A stretch of DNA of 61,872 bases, from positions 1-61,872 of the forward strand of contig NZ_FQUZ01000021.1 of NCBI RefSeq assembly GCF_900129055.1, written 5' to 3'. The notes below the pieces were generated by a model. The model was not told the DNA's origin. It made no database searches and was given only the letters and a program-made list of their open reading frames with translations. Below are positions 16,489 to 25,177 of this stretch, one piece after another; position 1 is the stretch's first letter; every line of letters starts with the position of its first letter. This stretch comes from Lampropedia hyalina DSM 16112. Its GTDB lineage: Bacteria; Pseudomonadota; Gammaproteobacteria; Burkholderiales; Burkholderiaceae_C. The position numbers were made by a program, and so were the translations under genes.

Positions 16489-17294
16489 GGGGCGTTCACT
16501 CCCTGAAACAGAGCGTTGAAGTTCGCGCTGGTGGCTTGGGCCAGCTCATCCACGGCCATGCCGCGCAGGCCGGCAATGTGGTGGGCGACATGGGCGACGT
16601 AGGCGGGCTGGTTGGTCTTGCCCCGGTAGGGCACGGGTGCGAGGTAGGGGCTGTCGGTTTCCACCAGCATGCGATCCAGCGGCACGAAGCGTGCCACCTC
16701 CTGCAGCGTGCGGGCACTCTTGAAGGTGACGATGCCCGAAAACGAGATGTAGTAGCCCATGTCCAACACCTGCCGGGCCACGTCCTGGTCTTCCACGAAG
16801 CAGTGGAACACGCCACCGGCCTGGTTGTGGCGGCCATCCTCGCCTTCCTCGCGCAGGATGTGCAGGGTGGCGGCGGTGGAGTCGCGGGTGTGGATGACCA
16901 GCGGCTTGCGTGTCTGGCGGGCGGCGCGGATATGGGTGCGGAAGCGTTCGCGCTGCCACTCCATGTCGGCAATGCTGCGCCCGCCCTTGCGTTCTTCCAT
17001 CTGGTAGTAGTCCAGCCCGGTCTCACCGATGGCAATGACGCGCGGACGCTGCGCCAGTGCGGTCAGCTCCTCCAGCGCAGGCTCATGCACCCCTTCGTTG
17101 TCGGGGTGTACGCCCACGGAGCACCAGAGGTTGTCGTGCTGCATGGCCAGGCCGTGGACGGTGTCGAATTCTTCCAGCGTGGTGCAGATGCACAGGGCGC
17201 GGCCGACCTGTGCGGTCTGCATGGCAGTGAGTACGGCGGGGATGTTCTCGATCAGGCCGGGATAGCTCAGGTGGCAGTGGGAGTCGGTCAGCAT
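16485..17294 (-). CDS. TatD-family metal-dependent hydrolase / DNase
   Basis: A 269-residue TIM-barrel hydrolase of the TatD family. Metal-site motifs are DSHCHLSYPG at the N-terminus, IAIGETGLDYYQ, LVIHTRDS, FHCFVED and LVETDSPYLAPVPYRGK. Family members are 3'-5' exonucleases or DNases. In Burkholderiales a tatD paralogue regularly follows holB and a PilZ gene, as here. It overlaps the ankyrin gene downstream and lies 39 bases after the PilZ gene. Confidence 0.92.
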   Translation of the reverse strand: MLTDSHCHLSYPGLIENIPAVLTAMQTAQVGRALCICTTLEEFDTVHGLAMQHDNLWCSVGVHPDNEGVHEPALEELTALAQRPRVIAIGETGLDYYQMEERKGGRSIADMEWQRERFRTHIRAARQTRKPLVIHTRDSTAATLHILREEGEDGRHNQAGGVFHCFVEDQDVARQVLDMGYYISFSGIVTFKSARTLQEVARFVPLDRMLVETDSPYLAPVPYRGKTNQPAYVAHVAHHIAGLRGMAVDELAQATSANFNALFQGVNAP

Positions 17295-17333
17295 GGGGCG
17301 ATGGTGTGCAGGGCAGGGCGGGGGAGCGCGTTC

Positions 17334-17705
17334 TTACACCGTATGGGTGGGTTTCTCGGAATTGAGGGCCGCGCCGAGTTTGTTTTCGATGGTATGGCGC
17401 AATTGTGCCGATTTTTCGTCGGCAGGGAAACGCACGCCCACGCCCTGGGTGCGGCCACCGGGCGCGCCCGCCGGGGTGATCCAGGCGACTTTGCCCGCAA
17501 TCGCGTATTTCTGTGGATCGTCGGGCAGGCTGAGCATGACGAAGATGCTGTCGCCCATTTTGTAGGGTCGCTGTGTGGGCACGAAGATGCCGCCTTCCTT
17601 GAATAGCGGAATGAACGAGGCGTACAGTGCGGCCTTTTCCTTGATGTTGAGCTGGATGACGCTGGGGCGTACCGGACGCGATTCGGTGTCGGAAATGTCG
17701 GACAT
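17334..17705 (-). CDS. PilZ-domain protein
   Basis: A 123-residue single-domain PilZ protein of the type encoded next to holB. Recognisable segments are RPSVIQLNIKEKAALYASFI, GGIFVPT, YKMGDSIFVMLSLPDD and AWITPAG ... GVGVRFPADE. This subgroup (like Pseudomonas PilZ) is needed for type IV pilus assembly and often lacks the full c-di-GMP-binding RxxxR motif, which is also not evident here. It sits 36 bases after holB and 39 bases before tatD in one operon. Confidence 0.9.
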   Translation of the reverse strand: MSDISDTESRPVRPSVIQLNIKEKAALYASFIPLFKEGGIFVPTQRPYKMGDSIFVMLSLPDDPQKYAIAGKVAWITPAGAPGGRTQGVGVRFPADEKSAQLRHTIENKLGAALNSEKPTHTV

Positions 17706-17741
17706 GGCGGAACTCCAGGGTTCGGGTCAATGAATGGGAGG

Positions 17742-18842
17742 CTATCGCCTGCGTCCCCAGTGTAGGGCGTTTCGGGCCTGTTCCACCAGGCTGGCCAGCA
17801 TCAGTTCGGGAGCCAGCGGGTGTTCGGCGGTGCGGGCGGTCTGCGCCAGTTGCTGTGCCCATTGTCCCAGCGCGGCCCACGCGGTGCTGGCAAGGGGCGC
17901 GTCGGTGGCGGGTTGCCACGCGGTCAGGGACTGGGGCGGGAAGTAGCGTGGTGCGCCGCCTGCCAGCAGGCTGTGCAGGTCGTGGCAGAGTTTTTGCAGC
18001 ACGCGCACGGCCTGCGCGGGCGGCAGCGGAGCGAGCAGGCCGGCATGGCCCTGCGCCAGTGCCTGGGGCAGGTTCAGCCAGTCCTGCACGTTCATGCCGC
18101 TGTGCGCCAGTGCCAGCGCGTCGAGTGGGCGGCCACCAACGATTTGCAGCAGCGTCGCCGCCTGCGCCTCGGCCACGCCGTGCCGGTGCAGCCAGTCGGC
18201 GGCTTCGCGGGCATCGGGCCACTGCATGGCCCAGGTGTGGCAGCGGCTGCGGATGGTGGGCAGCAGCCGGTCGGCGGCATCGGAAACCAGCAGAAATCGG
18301 GTGCCGCCGGGCGGTTCTTCCAGTGTCTTGAGCAGGGCATTGGCCGTGACGGCATTCATGTTTTCGGCCGGGTACACCAGCACCACCTTGCCGCGCCCGC
18401 GCGAATCGGTGCGCTGGGAAAAGGTAATCATCTGGCGCATGGCATCGACGCGAATATCGCGGCTGGGTTTGCGCTTGGTGGTCGATTTGGCTTCGCCATC
18501 GGCGGCATCGCCACTGTCCACCGTCCAGCCCAGTTCCAGTTGGTGGGCTTCGGGCATGAGCACCAGCAGATCGGGGTGGGTGCGCACGGCAATGGCGTGG
18601 CAACCGGCACAGTGGCCGCAGGGCGCGGCCGCCGGTGCATCGGGCGGGCGCGATTCGCACAGCCAGGCACGCGCCAGATACAAGGCCAGCCCGAACTGCC
18701 CCAGCCCCGAGGGGCCTTGCAGCAGCAATGCGTGGCCGGGCTGGTGCAGCAGGCGGCTGGCTTGCCGTGCCAGCCAGGGCATGTCAGCGGCATTGGTGGT
18801 GGCCGCCGCAGCGTTCATGGGGGTGGAGGTGGTCTTGCTCAT
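17742..18842 (-). CDS. holB: DNA polymerase III subunit delta'
   Basis: A 366-residue clamp-loader subunit. It has an AAA+ P-loop-like segment [19 protein letters not shown], in which the Walker Lys is absent as in many delta' subunits. A zinc-binding module follows ([10 protein letters not shown] plus upstream Cys), then [37 protein letters not shown] and an SRC-motif segment [11 protein letters not shown]. The ATG at 18842 overlaps the tmk stop by four bases (ATGA), which decides the start over an upstream frame extension. It works in the replisome to load the sliding clamp. Confidence 0.92.
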   Translation of the reverse strand: MSKTTSTPMNAAAATTNAADMPWLARQASRLLHQPGHALLLQGPSGLGQFGLALYLARAWLCESRPPDAPAAAPCGHCAGCHAIAVRTHPDLLVLMPEAHQLELGWTVDSGDAADGEAKSTTKRKPSRDIRVDAMRQMITFSQRTDSRGRGKVVLVYPAENMNAVTANALLKTLEEPPGGTRFLLVSDAADRLLPTIRSRCHTWAMQWPDAREAADWLHRHGVAEAQAATLLQIVGGRPLDALALAHSGMNVQDWLNLPQALAQGHAGLLAPLPPAQAVRVLQKLCHDLHSLLAGGAPRYFPPQSLTAWQPATDAPLASTAWAALGQWAQQLAQTARTAEHPLAPELMLASLVEQARNALHWGRRR

Positions 18843-19543
18843 GCGTACACAGGCGGCGTGGTGGGGCCGGACAGATAGCCGCGTTGCGCAAGGCACTGGC
18901 GCACCTGAGTGGCCACCTGCGCAATGGGCTGGTGGGCATCGATGCGGCAGAACCGCTCGGGAGCCTGCTGGGCGCGGCGGGCATAGCCAGCGGCCACGTT
19001 GGTGAAGAAGGCCAGCGTCTGCGCCTCGAAACGGTCGGGGGTGCGGGCCTTCTGCAAGCGTTCGGCCGCAATCGCCGGGGGCAGGTCGAACCAGAGGGTG
19101 CAGTCCGGCGACTGGAAGTGTGGGCTGTCTGCGGCTGGTGTGGTCTGCACCCATTGCTCCAGCCATTCCAGTGCCACCCAGTCCACGCCCCGGCCCGCGC
19201 CCTGATAGGCGAAAGTGGCATCGGTGAAGCGGTCGGACACCACCGTGTGTCCTTGCTCCAGAGCGGGCACGATGGTCTCCAGCAGGTGTTGGCGGCGGGC
19301 GGCAAACGCCAGCAGGGCTTCGCAGCGGGCATCCATGCCTTCGTGCAGCAGCAAGGCGCGGATTTTTTCCGCCAGTGGCGTGCCGCCGGGTTCGCGTGTC
19401 AGCACCACGGTGTGGCCAGCGGCTTCCAGGGCCTGGGCGATGGTGGCCAGATGCGAGGATTTGCCTGCGCCGTCAATGCCCTCGATGCTCAGGAACAGCC
19501 CTTTTCTGGCGGGGGTGGGCGCAGCAGTGTGGCAGGTGGGCAT
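18839..19543 (-). CDS. tmk: Thymidylate kinase
   Basis: A 234-residue dTMP kinase. P-loop [15 protein letters not shown], dTMP-site [34 protein letters not shown] and the LID-like region [18 protein letters not shown] are visible. The start at 19543 overlaps the mltG stop by one base (TGATG), which fixes it; longer upstream frames are out-of-frame mltG sequence. It supplies dTDP for DNA synthesis. Confidence 0.95.
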   Translation of the reverse strand: MPTCHTAAPTPARKGLFLSIEGIDGAGKSSHLATIAQALEAAGHTVVLTREPGGTPLAEKIRALLLHEGMDARCEALLAFAARRQHLLETIVPALEQGHTVVSDRFTDATFAYQGAGRGVDWVALEWLEQWVQTTPAADSPHFQSPDCTLWFDLPPAIAAERLQKARTPDRFEAQTLAFFTNVAAGYARRAQQAPERFCRIDAHQPIAQVATQVRQCLAQRGYLSGPTTPPVYA

Positions 19544-20601
19544 CAGCGTCCCCGGATGTAGCGATCGACTGCGCGGTTGTGCTCGGGCAGGCTGTCGCTG
19601 AACTGGCTGCTGCCATCGCCGCGCGATACGAAGTACAGCGCGGTGGTGGCTTCGGGTTGCACGGCGGCCAGCAGCGAGGCACGGCCGGGCATGGCAATCG
19701 GTGTGGGGGGCAGGCCCGCACGGGTGTAAGTGTTCCACGGCGTGTCGGTGTCCAGGTGCTGGCGGCGCAGGCGGCCTTCAAAGTCCGGCCCCAGACCGTA
19801 GATCACCGTGGGGTCGGTTTGCAGGCGCATACCGCGCCGGATGCGGTTGGTGAACACCCCGGCCACCTTGCCCCGGTCGCTCTCCAGCCCGGTTTCCTTC
19901 TCGACGATGCTGGCCAGAATCAGGGCTTCCTCGGCCGTGCGCAAGGGCGTGGCAGGATCGCGCTGGCTCCAGGCGGCTTCCAGCATATTGTCCATGGCCC
20001 GCATGGCCTGGCGCAGCACGGCCAGATCGCTGGATTTTTTCGCCACCGTGTAGGTATCCGGGAAGAAGCGGCCTTCCGCCGCCATGCCCGGCCGCCCGAG
20101 TTGTTCCATGATCTGCGCGGCCGTCAGTCCCTCGGTTTGCGCCAGCAGCGGCTGGCGTGCCAGAGCCTGGCGCATCTGGTGGAACGTCCAGCCCTCGATG
20201 AAGGTGATGCTGACCAGCGTCTGCTCCCCATTCACCAGACGTTCGAGCAAACGCCGGGGCGTGGTGCCCGGCTCCAGTTCATAGTAACCGGCTTTCAGCG
20301 AACGGCCATGACCGGAGAGGCGAAACCACAGATGCAACACATCCGGCGGAGCCTGCACGCCCGCTGCCACGGCAGCCCGTGCCACGCCCTGCGCCGACGC
20401 ACCGCGCGGCACGGTCAGTTCGACGGGTGCATGTTGCAGCTTCAGAGGCTGTTGCGTCCACCACAGGCCATAGGCTCCCAGGCCGCCCAGCAGCAGGAGG
20501 ATGAAAAAAATGAATAAAGCCAGCTTTCGCAGCAAGGGAGTGAATCCTCTGTTAAAACAGGTGGCAGATTCCGCCTGGCCGCGCAGTGATCGTGCAGTCA
20601 T
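19543..20601 (-). CDS. mltG: Endolytic murein transglycosylase MltG
   Basis: A YceG-like protein of about 352 residues that cuts nascent glycan strands and is thought to end their elongation. A single N-terminal membrane helix ([20 protein letters not shown]) is followed by a LysM-like region and the YceG domain with the catalytic Glu in [20 protein letters not shown] and [13 protein letters not shown] are family signatures. The ATG at 20601 avoids overlap with the divergent ygfZ gene; upstream in-frame starts to 20667 are less likely. First gene of the operon. Confidence 0.92.
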   Translation of the reverse strand: MTARSLRGQAESATCFNRGFTPLLRKLALFIFFILLLLGGLGAYGLWWTQQPLKLQHAPVELTVPRGASAQGVARAAVAAGVQAPPDVLHLWFRLSGHGRSLKAGYYELEPGTTPRRLLERLVNGEQTLVSITFIEGWTFHQMRQALARQPLLAQTEGLTAAQIMEQLGRPGMAAEGRFFPDTYTVAKKSSDLAVLRQAMRAMDNMLEAAWSQRDPATPLRTAEEALILASIVEKETGLESDRGKVAGVFTNRIRRGMRLQTDPTVIYGLGPDFEGRLRRQHLDTDTPWNTYTRAGLPPTPIAMPGRASLLAAVQPEATTALYFVSRGDGSSQFSDSLPEHNRAVDRYIRGR

Positions 20602-20659
20602 CAAGGGCAGGCGGATGTTCTGAAAGCATCGAATCATAAAGTAAACCAGCACTTCGACT

Positions 20660-21631
20660 ATGGCCAATTCCTTTCACGGTATCGCCCCGATTGCCCATCT
20701 GGGCGTATTGCTTGCCAGCGGCGAGGACTCCCGCCAGTTCCTGCACAGCCAGCTCAGCAATGATTTCAAGCTGTTGGGGCACGACAAGGCACGACTCGCC
20801 GCTTTTCTCACCGCCAAGGGGCGGATGCAGGCCAGCTTCATCGGCCTGCGCCATGGCGAGCAGGACGTGCTGCTGATCGGCGACCAAAGCCTGCTGGCCG
20901 CCGTGCACAAACGCCTCTCCATGTTCATCCTGCGCAGCAAAACCCGCCTGACGGATGTATCGTCACAATGGCGGCTCTACGGACTGGCCGGGGATGCCGT
21001 GACAGCCCTCGCACCCCAGACCCAACAGCCCTGGGATGTGCAGCAGCCTGCGCCAGGGCAGTACGCCATCCGCCTGTACCCGGCACTGGGCGCAGAGCGT
21101 GCCCTCTGGCTCGCTGCGGCAGAGACTCCCGCGCCGGGCGAACTGAACCTGTCCGCATCGGACTGGCTGCACAGCGAGGTCGAAAGCGCAGTGGCCACGC
21201 TCAGCGCGCCGGTGATTGATGCCTTCGTGCCACAGATGCTCAACTACGAATCGGTGGGCGGCGTTCACTTCCAGAAGGGCTGCTATCCCGGCCAGGAAGT
21301 GGTGGCGCGCAGCCAGTTCCGGGGGGCCATCAAACGCCGCACCTTTGTGGCACACGGCCAGCAGGCCACTTCCGAGCCACCGATTGCCGCTGGCGATGAA
21401 GTATTCGCAGAACACCACCCCGCTGCCGATGCCTCGCCCTGTGGTCTGGTCGTGCAGGTGGCTCCCGTGGGCACAGCAGAGACCGGCGCATTCGCTGCAC
21501 TGGTGAGCCTGCAAACCAATGCCGCCGAGGGCGAGCTGTCCGTGCGCAAGGCCGGTGCCGAAGCCGCCACCGCCCAGGCCGTGCCCATTACCCTCGCACC
21601 CCTGCCGTATCCGTTGCGCGACGATATTTGA
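20660..21631 (+). CDS. ygfZ: Folate-binding Fe-S maintenance protein YgfZ
   Basis: A 323-residue aminomethyltransferase-like protein that uses tetrahydrofolate to help assemble or repair certain Fe-S enzymes (such as MiaB). The diagnostic KGCYPGQE motif is at about residues 212-219, preceded by NYESVGGVHFQ. Length matches the family. Divergent from mltG, an arrangement common in Burkholderiales, and followed by a bidirectional terminator shared with rpsI. Confidence 0.94.
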   Translation: MANSFHGIAPIAHLGVLLASGEDSRQFLHSQLSNDFKLLGHDKARLAAFLTAKGRMQASFIGLRHGEQDVLLIGDQSLLAAVHKRLSMFILRSKTRLTDVSSQWRLYGLAGDAVTALAPQTQQPWDVQQPAPGQYAIRLYPALGAERALWLAAAETPAPGELNLSASDWLHSEVESAVATLSAPVIDAFVPQMLNYESVGGVHFQKGCYPGQEVVARSQFRGAIKRRTFVAHGQQATSEPPIAAGDEVFAEHHPAADASPCGLVVQVAPVGTAETGAFAALVSLQTNAAEGELSVRKAGAEAATAQAVPITLAPLPYPLRDDI

Positions 21632-21691
21632 GATGGGGGAAGGGCCTGCCTCAGAAGTGGGGCAGAGCCGTCCTTTGCCAGGCATGAAAAA

Positions 21692-21724
21692 AGCCACGCG
21701 GGCCAGAAACCAGCGTGGCTTTTT
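21692..21724. terminator. Bidirectional terminator between ygfZ and rpsI
   Basis: AGCCACGC (21692-21699) pairs with GCGTGGCT (21713-21720), followed by TTTT on the plus strand and preceded by a run of As, so it also has a T-run on the minus strand. It lies between two convergent genes. Confidence 0.85.
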
Positions 21725-21745
21725 GTGCCGCAGCACCCAGGCGGA

Positions 21746-22141
21746 TTAACGCTTGGAGAATTGCTTGCGACGGCGGGCGGAGTGCAGACCGACCTTTTTA
21801 CGTTCCACTTCGCGGGCGTCGCGGGTCACATAACCGGCGGCACTCAGTGTGGGCTTGAGGGTTTCGTCGTAGTCGATCAGTGCGCGGGTAATGCCGTGGC
21901 GCACTGCACCGGCCTGACCGGATTCGCCACCGCCATTGACATTGACCAGAATGTCGAAAGTCTCGACATGATCGGTCAGCACCAGTGGCTGCTTGGACAC
22001 CATGATCGAAGTCTGGCGGCCAAAATATTCCTGAATGTCCTTGCCATTCACGGTAATCTTGCCCGAACCTTTTTTGAGGAAGACACGTGCCACGCTGGAT
22101 TTGCGGCGGCCGGTGCCATTGTTCCAATCACCAATTGCCAT
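21746..22141 (-). CDS. rpsI: 30S ribosomal protein S9
   Basis: A 131-residue ribosomal protein. The conserved N-terminal segment is [20 protein letters not shown], followed by [11 protein letters not shown], and the tail is the usual basic [13 protein letters not shown] that reaches the P-site tRNA. It follows rplM by 11 bases, the standard operon order. Confidence 0.98.
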   Translation of the reverse strand: MAIGDWNNGTGRRKSSVARVFLKKGSGKITVNGKDIQEYFGRQTSIMVSKQPLVLTDHVETFDILVNVNGGGESGQAGAVRHGITRALIDYDETLKPTLSAAGYVTRDAREVERKKVGLHSARRRKQFSKR

Positions 22142-22152
22142 CTGAAAGCTCC

Positions 22153-22584
22153 TTAGATTTCAAGCACTTTGGGCTGTTGGGCGGTATGCGGGTGCTCTGC
22201 GCCGCCATACACCTTGAGCTTCTTGATCATGGCATAGCCCAGTGGCCCCTTGGGCAGCATGCCCTTGACGGCCTTTTCCAGCGCGCGGCCGGGGTGCTTG
22301 GCTTGCAGATCACGGAAGTTGATGGCCTTGATGCCGCCGGGGTGGCCGGTGTGGCGGTAGTACACCTTGTCCAGGTCCTTGTTGCCAGTGACCTTGAGTT
22401 TGGATGCGTTGATGATGACGATGAAGTCACCTGTATCAACGTGAGGTGTGTAAATGGCTTTGTGTTTGCCGCGCAGACGCAGGGCAACTTCGCTGGCTAC
22501 CCGGCCAAGCACCTTGTCGGTGGCGTCGATCACAAACCATTCATGTTGCACCTCAGCGGGTTTTGCGCTGACTGTATAAGACAT
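22153..22584 (-). CDS. rplM: 50S ribosomal protein L13
   Basis: A 143-residue ribosomal protein. [34 protein letters not shown] and [19 protein letters not shown] are L13 signatures. The ATG at 22584 (MSYTVSAKP) gives the normal family length; an upstream in-frame extension is the leader. First gene of the rplM-rpsI operon. Confidence 0.97.
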   Translation of the reverse strand: MSYTVSAKPAEVQHEWFVIDATDKVLGRVASEVALRLRGKHKAIYTPHVDTGDFIVIINASKLKVTGNKDLDKVYYRHTGHPGGIKAINFRDLQAKHPGRALEKAVKGMLPKGPLGYAMIKKLKVYGGAEHPHTAQQPKVLEI

Positions 22585-22670
22585 GAATAATCCTTTGATG
22601 GATGAATAACAACCCTTTTCCACGGTCGGTGCTCTTCTTGTGATGGAGCCTCTTAGGTGGGAGGTGCCAT

Positions 22671-22692
22671 GCCGCACTGCAAGCGGTGCGGC
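22671..22692 (-). other. Hairpin in the rplM leader region
   Basis: GCCGCAC (22671-22677) and GTGCGGC (22686-22692) form a perfect seven-base stem with an eight-base loop, about 90 bases upstream of the rplM start. Ribosomal protein operons are often autoregulated through leader structures, but no known L13 leader motif is claimed here. Confidence 0.3.
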
Positions 22693-22816
22693 GGGCATTT
22701 TGCTGCGGGGTCGTGCAATCGCTGCAAAACCCGACATTATAGCGTTCATTCAAATAAATCAGCCATTTTTTTCTGCGAAGCTCTTGCCCCCACGCCAGAC
22801 CGCTACCATATCCGCC

Positions 22817-23743
22817 ATGTTCAGTTATCGACACGCCTTTCACGCAGGCAACCATGCCGATGTGCTCAAGCACACGGCCCTGCTCTGCATTCTCCAGCAC
22901 CTCACGGCCAAGGAAACCCCGCTCAGTGTGGTGGATACCCATGCCGGGGCCGGCCTGTACCGCCTCGACGGGGATTTTGCCCAGACCAGCAACGAGAGCG
23001 AGGAGGGGGTGTTGCGGCTGTTTGCCAGCCAGCCCGCTCCCAGGGCCGCTGCCATCCAGACCTATATGGCGGCATTGCGGCACTACAACCCCGGCATGGC
23101 CGATGGCGGCAAGCTGCGCATCTATCCCGGCTCTCCCGTGCTGGCCCAGCATTTGTTGCGTGCGCAAGACAAGCTGCACTTGTTTGAATTGCAGCCTGCC
23201 GACATGCGCGCGCTGCGTGGCAATACCGAGCAACTGCAAGCCAACAGCAGGCAGGTGCAGGTGTACCACGAGGACGGCTTTGCTGGCGCGTTGCGCTTGC
23301 TGCCACCTCCGTCACGCCGGGGCCTGTTGCTGTGCGACCCCAGCTACGAACTCAAGAGCGATTACGCCCAGGTGCATGCGTTCATCGGTGCGGCATTGAA
23401 GAAGTTTGCCACCGGCGTGTATGTGGTCTGGTATCCGATCATTCCCCGACCGGAAGCCCACGAATTGCCGCGCAAACTCAAGGCACTGGCGCGGCAGGCA
23501 GGTAAATCTTGGCTGAATGCCAGTGTCACGGTCAAATCCAGTGCAAAGTCGGGTATTCAGTTGCCTGGCGAGAAAGTCAAACGCCCTGGCATGGCTGCCA
23601 GTGGTATTTTCATCATCAACCCACCCTATCCACTCAAGGGCGCGCTGCAATCGGCCTTGCCGGAACTCAGCCGTGCCCTGGGGCAAGACCATCTGGCAGG
23701 ATTCAAGCTGGAAAATGGTGAGGCCAGCAGCCAGCGTCCATAA
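22817..23743 (+). CDS. rlmJ: 23S rRNA (adenine(2030)-N6)-methyltransferase RlmJ
   Basis: A 308-residue SAM-dependent methyltransferase. The N-terminus FSYRHAFHAGNHADVLKHTA is the RlmJ hallmark. VVDTHAGAGLYRLD is the SAM-binding motif I region, and LLLCDPSYELKSDY corresponds to catalytic motif IV (DPSY here). The ATG at 22817 places this hallmark at the N-terminus as in the family. Its 3' end is seven bases before the SelW-like gene, so the two are probably cotranscribed. Confidence 0.93.
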   Translation: MFSYRHAFHAGNHADVLKHTALLCILQHLTAKETPLSVVDTHAGAGLYRLDGDFAQTSNESEEGVLRLFASQPAPRAAAIQTYMAALRHYNPGMADGGKLRIYPGSPVLAQHLLRAQDKLHLFELQPADMRALRGNTEQLQANSRQVQVYHEDGFAGALRLLPPPSRRGLLLCDPSYELKSDYAQVHAFIGAALKKFATGVYVVWYPIIPRPEAHELPRKLKALARQAGKSWLNASVTVKSSAKSGIQLPGEKVKRPGMAASGIFIINPPYPLKGALQSALPELSRALGQDHLAGFKLENGEASSQRP

Positions 23744-23750
23744 ATACACC

Positions 23751-24059
23751 ATGTCCATGCCTTCCGAAACCATCGCCGCAGTTGAACCTCTGCCGCGTAT
23801 TACCATTCGCTATTGCACCCTGTGCCAATGGCTGTTGCGGGCAGGCTGGATGGCGCAGGAGCTGCTCAATACCTTTGGCACGGCACTGGGTGAGGTCGCG
23901 CTGATTCCCGATACAGGCGGCATATTCCAGATTCACTGCAATGGCGTATTGATCTGGGATCGAAAAGTCGATGGCGGCTTTCCCGATGTCAAGACACTCA
24001 AGCAGCGTGTGCGCGATCAAATTGCCCCGGATGTTTCTCTGGGGCACATTGATCGTTAG
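23751..24059 (+). CDS. SelT/SelW/SelH (Rdx) family redox protein
   Basis: A 102-residue protein with a thioredoxin-like Rdx fold. The redox motif CTLC lies in ITIRYCTLCQWLLRAGWMAQ; selenoprotein relatives have CxxU, here both positions are Cys. Other conserved parts are GGIFQIHCNGVLIWDRKVDG and FPDVKTLKQRVRD. The family is thought to act in redox or oxidative stress, but no precise reaction is known. Start at 23751, seven bases after rlmJ. Confidence 0.88.
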   Translation: MSMPSETIAAVEPLPRITIRYCTLCQWLLRAGWMAQELLNTFGTALGEVALIPDTGGIFQIHCNGVLIWDRKVDGGFPDVKTLKQRVRDQIAPDVSLGHIDR

Positions 24060-24144
24060 GGAAGCTCTGCAATAGGGAGTCGTGTGGCCATGGAACCGCG
24101 CATGGCGTTGGACTCATGTAAAAACCCTGTATGGCGGGTAATGG

Positions 24145-24174
24145 TTATTTCGAGAGAATAAATCCATATATAAT
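24145..24174 (+). promoter_or_regulatory. Candidate promoter of the H-NS-like gene
   Basis: A perfect TATAAT -10 box is at 24169-24174 in an AT-rich stretch, 42 bases before the H-NS-like start. A weak -35 (TTATTT, 24145-24150) lies 18 bases upstream. Confidence 0.5.
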
Positions 24175-24216
24175 GGCTTCACTTCAATTATGGATAGTTT
24201 CCCAACAAGGAAAATC

Positions 24217-24507
24217 ATGAGCAACCCTACACTCGACGAACTGCTGTCGCAACAGCAAACCCTCCAGCAACAGATTGACGAAGCACGCCTTCGCGAAAGC
24301 GGAGAGGCCCTGCAACAAATCAAGGCATTGATTAAAAAGTTTGACTTCACACCCGAGCAGGTGTTTGCTGCTGGCAAAAGCAGCACCGAAGTCAAAAAGG
24401 TTCAGCCCAAGTACCGCAATCCGGCTACTGGCGAGACATGGACTGGCCGTGGCAAGCCACCGCTGTGGATTCAGAACCAGGATCGCGAGCAGTTCCTGAT
24501 TGCCTGA
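24217..24507 (+). CDS. H-NS-family nucleoid-associated protein
   Basis: A 96-residue H-NS-like protein. The N-terminal coiled-coil oligomerisation region (LDELLSQQQTLQQQIDEARL) leads to a linker and the C-terminal DNA-binding motif YRNPATGETWTGRGKPPLWI. These proteins bind AT-rich DNA and silence acquired genes, relevant to the AT-rich island at 56-58 kb. The ATG at 24217 follows an AAGGA ribosome-binding site. A strong hairpin follows the gene. Confidence 0.92.
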   Translation: MSNPTLDELLSQQQTLQQQIDEARLRESGEALQQIKALIKKFDFTPEQVFAAGKSSTEVKKVQPKYRNPATGETWTGRGKPPLWIQNQDREQFLIA

Positions 24508-24550
24508 AACCCCGGATAAAAAACGGGCTGGCATTCACTGGCATGCTCAT

Positions 24551-24578
24551 ACAAAACCCCGCATTGGCGGGGTTTTGT
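24551..24578 (+). terminator. Terminator after the H-NS-like gene
   Basis: ACAAAACCCCGC (24551-24562) pairs perfectly with GCGGGGTTTTGT (24567-24578) around a four-base loop, with the T-run inside the 3' arm. This is a strong rho-independent terminator that could act in both directions. Confidence 0.88.
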
Positions 24579-25177
24579 ATTGGAGCGTTTGCTTGTATTC
24601 TGAATCAGTGGTCGGGCTTCTGAAAGGTCTGCGCAGATACGCATTTTTCCGAGGAATTGCACGCTTCTCACACCATCTGTCCGACTTGTTTGGGTATCCA
24701 GAAACAAGGATGCGTGGGCCGGATCGAATCATTCAGTGTCTCCCTGGGGGCTGGACTATGGCTTCAATCCGTTTTGCCACTAGATATGGCCAAAAATACA
24801 AACTGTGCAAGGCATTGCGCGGGGCTTTCCGATTGACCGAGAACCCTGGTGTCTGAGTCGTGAATGGTATAAGGGTTAATGGTTTTTGGTCCGCATGGAT
24901 TGCCACAAGCGGGTGTATTGGTGTGGTTCGCAGACCATCTGCCTTCTTCCTGCCAGCATCTTTCGTATTCGACGAATATGCACGATTGAAATCGTGGTTG
25001 GGGTTTGTAAAAAACATTTCCATCAGTAGGGTTTTGGGTTCTTGAATGGATTGCATGCAGTGATGGCAGTGGGAATGGGGAATTCTTCCGAAATGGTTTT
25101 TAATACCAGTGTGCGGATTGGTTGATGGGTGAGCATCAAAATGGCGTGGGTTTTTCTGGACTTTGCAGGTTTCTCGA
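24579..25177. other. Intergenic region upstream of cobQ
   Basis: About 600 bases with no convincing gene: the open frames on both strands have no family resemblance and lack good start regions. I looked for the conserved boxes of a cobalamin riboswitch before cobQ and did not see them. The composition is more AT-rich than the flanks. Confidence 0.4.

Noticed and set aside
24579-25177. Possible cobalamin riboswitch before cobQ
   Set aside because: The conserved boxes of the cobalamin aptamer were not found in this stretch on the plus strand.
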